Source: Phycisphaeraceae bacterium
Lineage (GTDB): Bacteria; Planctomycetota; Phycisphaerae; Phycisphaerales; Phycisphaeraceae
NCBI GenBank assembly: GCA_029260675.1
Contig: JAJDCV010000352.1
Coordinates: 1-8,703, forward strand
DNA length: 8,703 nucleotides
Direction: 5' to 3'
The notes under the pieces were generated by a model. That model saw only the letters and a program-made list of their open reading frames with translations, searched no databases and was not told where the DNA came from. A program made the position numbers and the translations under genes. Each line of letters begins with the position of its first letter. Within the stretch, counting starts at the first letter, position 1. This document shows, one piece after another, positions 6,179-8,703 of the stretch.

Positions 6179-6211
6179 TGCGGGGGCGGATTCCGCCTGA
6201 ATACCGCATTG
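6176..6211. promoter_or_regulatory. Nested inverted repeat overlapping the clpP -35 box
   Basis: Outer arms are CAATGCGG (6176-6183) and CCGCATTG (6204-6211), perfect over 8 bp with a 20-nt gap. Inside is a second stem, GGCGG (6185-6189) with CCGCC (6193-6197). The left outer arm overlaps the predicted -35 of clpP by 3 nt, so it could be a regulator site. It is also the only hairpin between the WG-repeat gene stop (6285) and clpP, and may instead end or protect the upstream transcript; there is no T-tract after it. Confidence 0.4.
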
Positions 6212-6284
6212 CGACTCTCCCAACTCGGCGGGGTAGATACCAGATAACCCCCACCGTGGTCGATAGCGACCCATCGATTCCCGC

Positions 6285-7004
6285 TTATCTCTGCTTGTAC
6301 GGGTTCTCGTGCGGGCGCTTCTGCTGGTAGGGCAGATGGTCCTCGACGTCGTACTCGAAGGGGTACGGCTCACCCCACGACCCGTCGGTTTGCGGCAGGC
6401 CCGGCCAGGTGGGTTCGGTCTTGGGGCCCAACTCCAAACCGCGGATCCCGTATAAGGAGATCCGCCTGGGATCCCAGATGACCCGGCCCCCGGCGTCGAT
6501 GTAAGCAAAGCTGTCGCCACAGGTCACCCGGGCCACTCCACGAAAGAAGGGGAGTGCGTTCTCAAACTTGGGTTCGATTTTGATCCGCCCGGTCCGGTCG
6601 ACGAAGCCGTACCCACCATCTTGGAGGATCAGGCCCAGGTTTGCGGGGTGGATTTCTTCCGATTTACCCCAGGACCCGGTCAGTTTTTTATTTTCAAAAC
6701 TCCATGCACCGTCGTAGCCCCAGGCGACCTCCTTGCCGGTGACGTCGATGTAGCCCCATTCCGTGCCACGCCGTACCGCTGCGCAACATCCGGCGAAGTC
6801 ACGGGCCTCGTCGTAGATCGGTTTGACCCGGCCACGCTGCGCTTTATCCAGAAACCCCCACTTCCCGCGGACCTTCACCGCAGCTACCCCTTCGTGATAA
6901 CTGCGAAGGTCTTCGATCTCACCGGCCTTATCAAGGAACTGAAACTTTCCGCGTTTGTCGATGAAGCCCCACGCGCCGCCCTGTTCCTCGGGAAGACGGG
7001 CCAC
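6285..7004 (-). CDS. WG-repeat protein, C-terminal part (downstream of in-frame TAG)
   Basis: This is the continuation, in the same frame, of the gene starting at 7652. The frame is open from just after the TAG (7019-7017) to TAA (6287-6285). From the first possible start, a GTG at 7004, the product is 239 residues with about five WG-type repeats: AWGFIDKRG (11-19), KWGFLDK (48-54), EWGYID (82-87), YGFVDRTG (132-139) and FAYIDAGG (166-173). WG repeats build beta-rich scaffolds; no enzyme motif is seen. The tail after about residue 190 is Pro-rich and polar. The GTG has an AGGG 10 nt upstream and lies only 12 bp after the TAG, so re-initiation is conceivable. Without the N-terminal half this part has no signal peptide, so it would stay in the cytoplasm. 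Most likely the distal half of a gene broken by a nonsense change or a sequence error. Confidence 0.72.
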   Translation of the reverse strand: MARLPEEQGGAWGFIDKRGKFQFLDKAGEIEDLRSYHEGVAAVKVRGKWGFLDKAQRGRVKPIYDEARDFAGCCAAVRRGTEWGYIDVTGKEVAWGYDGAWSFENKKLTGSWGKSEEIHPANLGLILQDGGYGFVDRTGRIKIEPKFENALPFFRGVARVTCGDSFAYIDAGGRVIWDPRRISLYGIRGLELGPKTEPTWPGLPQTDGSWGEPYPFEYDVEDHLPYQQKRPHENPYKQR

Positions 7005-7016
7005 GGCCAGGCCGCC

Positions 7017-7652
7017 CTAGATAGATCGGATCTCCGCGAATTCCAGCGGGACCACGACTTTGCCACGTTGATCGACAAAACCGCAACGCCCATTGCTCTC
7101 AACCGCCGAGTACCCGCTCTTCACCCGCAACATCCCGGTATAAATCGCGTCGGTTAACCAGTCGCCGTCCGCCTCCACGAGATAGAAACGTCGAGCTTCA
7201 CCTGTCCCCTGCCCCATCACGACGGAACCGTTCGCGTACCGGGTCGCCGCACCCGAGCCTCCGTCATAGACGTGAAATGCGTTGGCTTTGACCCGACTGC
7301 TTTTTTGGTCCCGCTTCGTCCCGGTGATGACCATCCAGTCCATCTTCCCCTCGTACAGATATCTCGCGAGCCATATCTGCCGTAGGTCTTTGTCCATGAA
7401 CGGCCCGTAGAGGTAATCGACCCACTCGTAACGGGGTTCGATCACGATGTCCCCACGACGGTCGGCGTAGCCCCAACGGCCGTTGACCTCGATCGGCAGC
7501 AGCGTGATCGGATTGATGTGACGCTCGGGGCTGTACTCCACAGCCTTCGCTTCGGGCGGTCCCAGAATCGTCTCGCCCGCTCCGACGGAAGCCGGCATCC
7601 CCCACAGCAATAACATCGCCAGCACGTGGAACCCAAAAGCGAGTCTACTCAT
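7017..7652 (-). CDS. WG-repeat protein, N-terminal part, exported, truncated by TAG
   Basis: The ATG at 7652 is chosen because GGGAG lies about 10 nt upstream and the start gives a Sec signal peptide: Arg3, hydrophobic core about 4-18, likely cleavage near S-V-G-A at 22-25. The frame runs 211 codons to TAG (7019-7017). WG repeats are visible at 58-72 (NGRWGYADRRGDIVI) and 187-201 (NGRCGFVDQRGKVVV, with Cys for Trp). A non-repeat middle (about 80-170) separates them. Ordinary WG proteins continue after an F-x-E block with a Gly-Leu-Ala-Val stretch. Here EFAEIRSI is followed by TAG and then GGLAVARL in the same frame, so the stop falls inside a repeat. The undamaged protein would be about 455 residues, exported and surface or periplasmic. 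The open frame extends further upstream to 7751, but without signal-peptide logic. Function not known for this family. Confidence 0.75.
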   Translation of the reverse strand: MSRLAFGFHVLAMLLLWGMPASVGAGETILGPPEAKAVEYSPERHINPITLLPIEVNGRWGYADRRGDIVIEPRYEWVDYLYGPFMDKDLRQIWLARYLYEGKMDWMVITGTKRDQKSSRVKANAFHVYDGGSGAATRYANGSVVMGQGTGEARRFYLVEADGDWLTDAIYTGMLRVKSGYSAVESNGRCGFVDQRGKVVVPLEFAEIRSI

Positions 7653-7845
7653 ATCGGGTGTCTCCCGGGAAAGTAAAGAAACGATGAAAGACGGGCCTCC
7701 CGACGGCGGCTCCACGTATCGTAATACGAGCGCCGAGTTGGCGTCGGGCACATTGTAGCGGAGGCCGGGCGTGCTTGGCCGGGGGGCCCAGGGTGTCTAA
7801 GATGGCGTGGACAGACCGATCCGGGCTACAAGGACACGCACCAGC
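7653..7845. promoter_or_regulatory. Divergent intergenic region, WG-repeat gene and ABC permease
   Basis: About 190 bp separate two divergent starts, so both promoters should lie here. For the permease, TTGGCC (7776-7781), a 16-nt spacer and TAAGAT (7798-7803) are a weak candidate (4 of 6 matches each). For the WG gene, TACAAT on the minus strand (7757-7752) is a good -10 without a recognisable -35. A short inverted repeat, CGTAT (7715-7719) and ATACG (7724-7728), lies in the WG leader. No strong operator is seen. Confidence 0.35.
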
Positions 7846-8703
7846 ATGAGCCAGGCAATCAATCAATCAGCGGGGAGTACCGCGCCGTCCCAAGGTGCGG
7901 CGGGGGGCGCATCCGGCGGCCTTGGCCCGGCGACCGCGACGCTTTGGAAGCGCGAGATGGTCCGGTTCTTCCGGCAGAAGAACCGGGTGGTCAGCGCGCT
8001 GGTCACCCCCGTGCTGCTGTGGGTCGGGCTGGGGGCCGGGCTCGATAAGGCGTTTGTCCCGGTGGGGGCGCAGGGTTTAACACCCGTGACAGCAGGCGAA
8101 GCCGCAAACGAAGTGGGCTACATGGCCTACTTCTTCCCCGGCACGCTCTCGATGATCCTCCTGTTCACCGCGATCTTCTCGACCATCAGCGTCATCGAAG
8201 ACAGGCGCGAAGGTTTCCTACAAGGCGTGCTGGTCGCTCCGATCCCAAGGCTCTCAATCGTATTAGGCAAAGTCTTCGGCGGCGCGAGCATCGCCATGAT
8301 CCAGGCGCTTGTATTCATGCTGCTTTGGCCACTGGTCGGGTCGTTCCCCGGCGTCGGCCCGGCGCTGGCGGCGGTGGGGGTGCTGGTGTTGTTGTCGATC
8401 GCGATGACCGCGATGGGGTTGTGCATCGCCTGGCCCATGGATTCCACCGCCGCGTTCCACGCCGTGATGATGCTCGTGCTCATGCCGATGTGGTTCCTCT
8501 GCGGCGCGATGTTCCCGGTATCCACAGCTCAGCCCTGGCTGCGTCTGTTGATGTGGATCAACCCGATGACCTACGGCCAGTCGGTGCTGTCTCAGGCCCT
8601 CTTAGGTTACGACGCCGTGCAGACCGGGCTGCGATTAGAATTAGACGTGTTGCTGATGCTGTTGTTCACCGCGGCCGTATTGACGATGGCGGTGAAGCTG
8701 GTC
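7846..8703 (+). CDS. ABC-2 type transporter permease (partial, runs off the window)
   Basis: At least 286 residues, still open at the right edge. The ATG at 7846 has AAGGA (7830-7834) 11 nt upstream. After a Gly/Ala/Ser-rich N-terminus (1-28) comes the amphipathic segment TLWKREMVRFFRQKNRVV (32-49). About six hydrophobic segments follow, near 50-66, 92-117, 137-163, 172-195, 203-224 and 267-286. The family hallmark between the second and third is present: EDRREGFLQGVLVAPIPRL (118-136), then GK at 141-142. INPMTYG (238-244) before the last helix is also typical of the DrrB/NodJ-like group. The protein would form the membrane channel of an exporter in the inner membrane. The cognate ATP-binding subunit is not in this window and is expected nearby downstream or elsewhere, so the substrate cannot be told. 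Nearly complete: family members are usually about 250-300 residues. Confidence 0.93.
   Translation, partial: MSQAINQSAGSTAPSQGAAGGASGGLGPATATLWKREMVRFFRQKNRVVSALVTPVLLWVGLGAGLDKAFVPVGAQGLTPVTAGEAANEVGYMAYFFPGTLSMILLFTAIFSTISVIEDRREGFLQGVLVAPIPRLSIVLGKVFGGASIAMIQALVFMLLWPLVGSFPGVGPALAAVGVLVLLSIAMTAMGLCIAWPMDSTAAFHAVMMLVLMPMWFLCGAMFPVSTAQPWLRLLMWINPMTYGQSVLSQALLGYDAVQTGLRLELDVLLMLLFTAAVLTMAVKLV

Noticed and set aside
6105..6254. Upstream extension of the clpP frame to 6254
   Set aside because: It includes the predicted promoter and the Shine-Dalgarno, has no ClpP homology, and the family start fits the ATG at 6104.
7859..7871. CAAT tetranucleotide repeat near the permease start
   Set aside because: Only three units, read in frame as Ile-Asn-Gln; too short to argue for slippage control.

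Overview
This is an 8.7 kb stretch of a GC-rich bacterial chromosome. The best guess is Planctomycetota, probably a Phycisphaerae-like lineage. That rests on the high-GC codon use, the tandem DUF4139 proteins, the WG-repeat protein, the coiled-coil lipoprotein with an Asp-rich loop, and the ClpP sequence type. It is an inference from recognised families, not from a marker gene. No tRNA, rRNA, CRISPR array or transposase gene is visible.

Layout. Plus strand, left: the 3' part of a DUF4139 gene (1-729) carrying an in-frame TAG, then a palindrome-rich spacer, then an intact exported DUF4139 paralogue (833-2272) with a strong intrinsic terminator. Next comes 6-phosphogluconate dehydrogenase (gnd, 2479-4017). 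Minus strand, middle: an AT-richer islet (about 4018-4741) with a small winged-helix protein gene, its own consensus-like sigma-70 promoter, a perfect 20-bp palindrome in the leader and a terminator. Then, reading leftward, a WG-repeat protein gene split by an in-frame TAG (7652-6285), clpP (6104-5475) and a lipoprotein gene (5422-4742) whose first 22 codons lie inside a 79-nt palindromic repeat. Plus strand, right: an ABC-2 type permease (7846 to the window end), divergent from the WG-repeat gene.

The genes do not form one obvious pathway. gnd is the oxidative pentose-phosphate decarboxylating step, ClpP is the general proteolytic core, and the DUF4139, WG-repeat and lipoprotein products are predicted to be exported or membrane-anchored. 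clpP and the lipoprotein gene are close (52 bp) and co-directional, so they are probably co-transcribed.

The points most worth a second look are: (i) the palindromic repeat that appears to supply the Shine-Dalgarno, start codon and signal-peptide n-region of the lipoprotein; (ii) a 6-phosphogluconate dehydrogenase that has lost the Asn-Arg-Thr motif gripping the NADP 2'-phosphate; (iii) the small self-contained winged-helix islet with its palindrome; (iv) two independent genes each interrupted by a single in-frame TAG with intact coding on both sides. I see no clear multi-gene novel system; items (i) to (iii) are the strongest candidates for undescribed biology.
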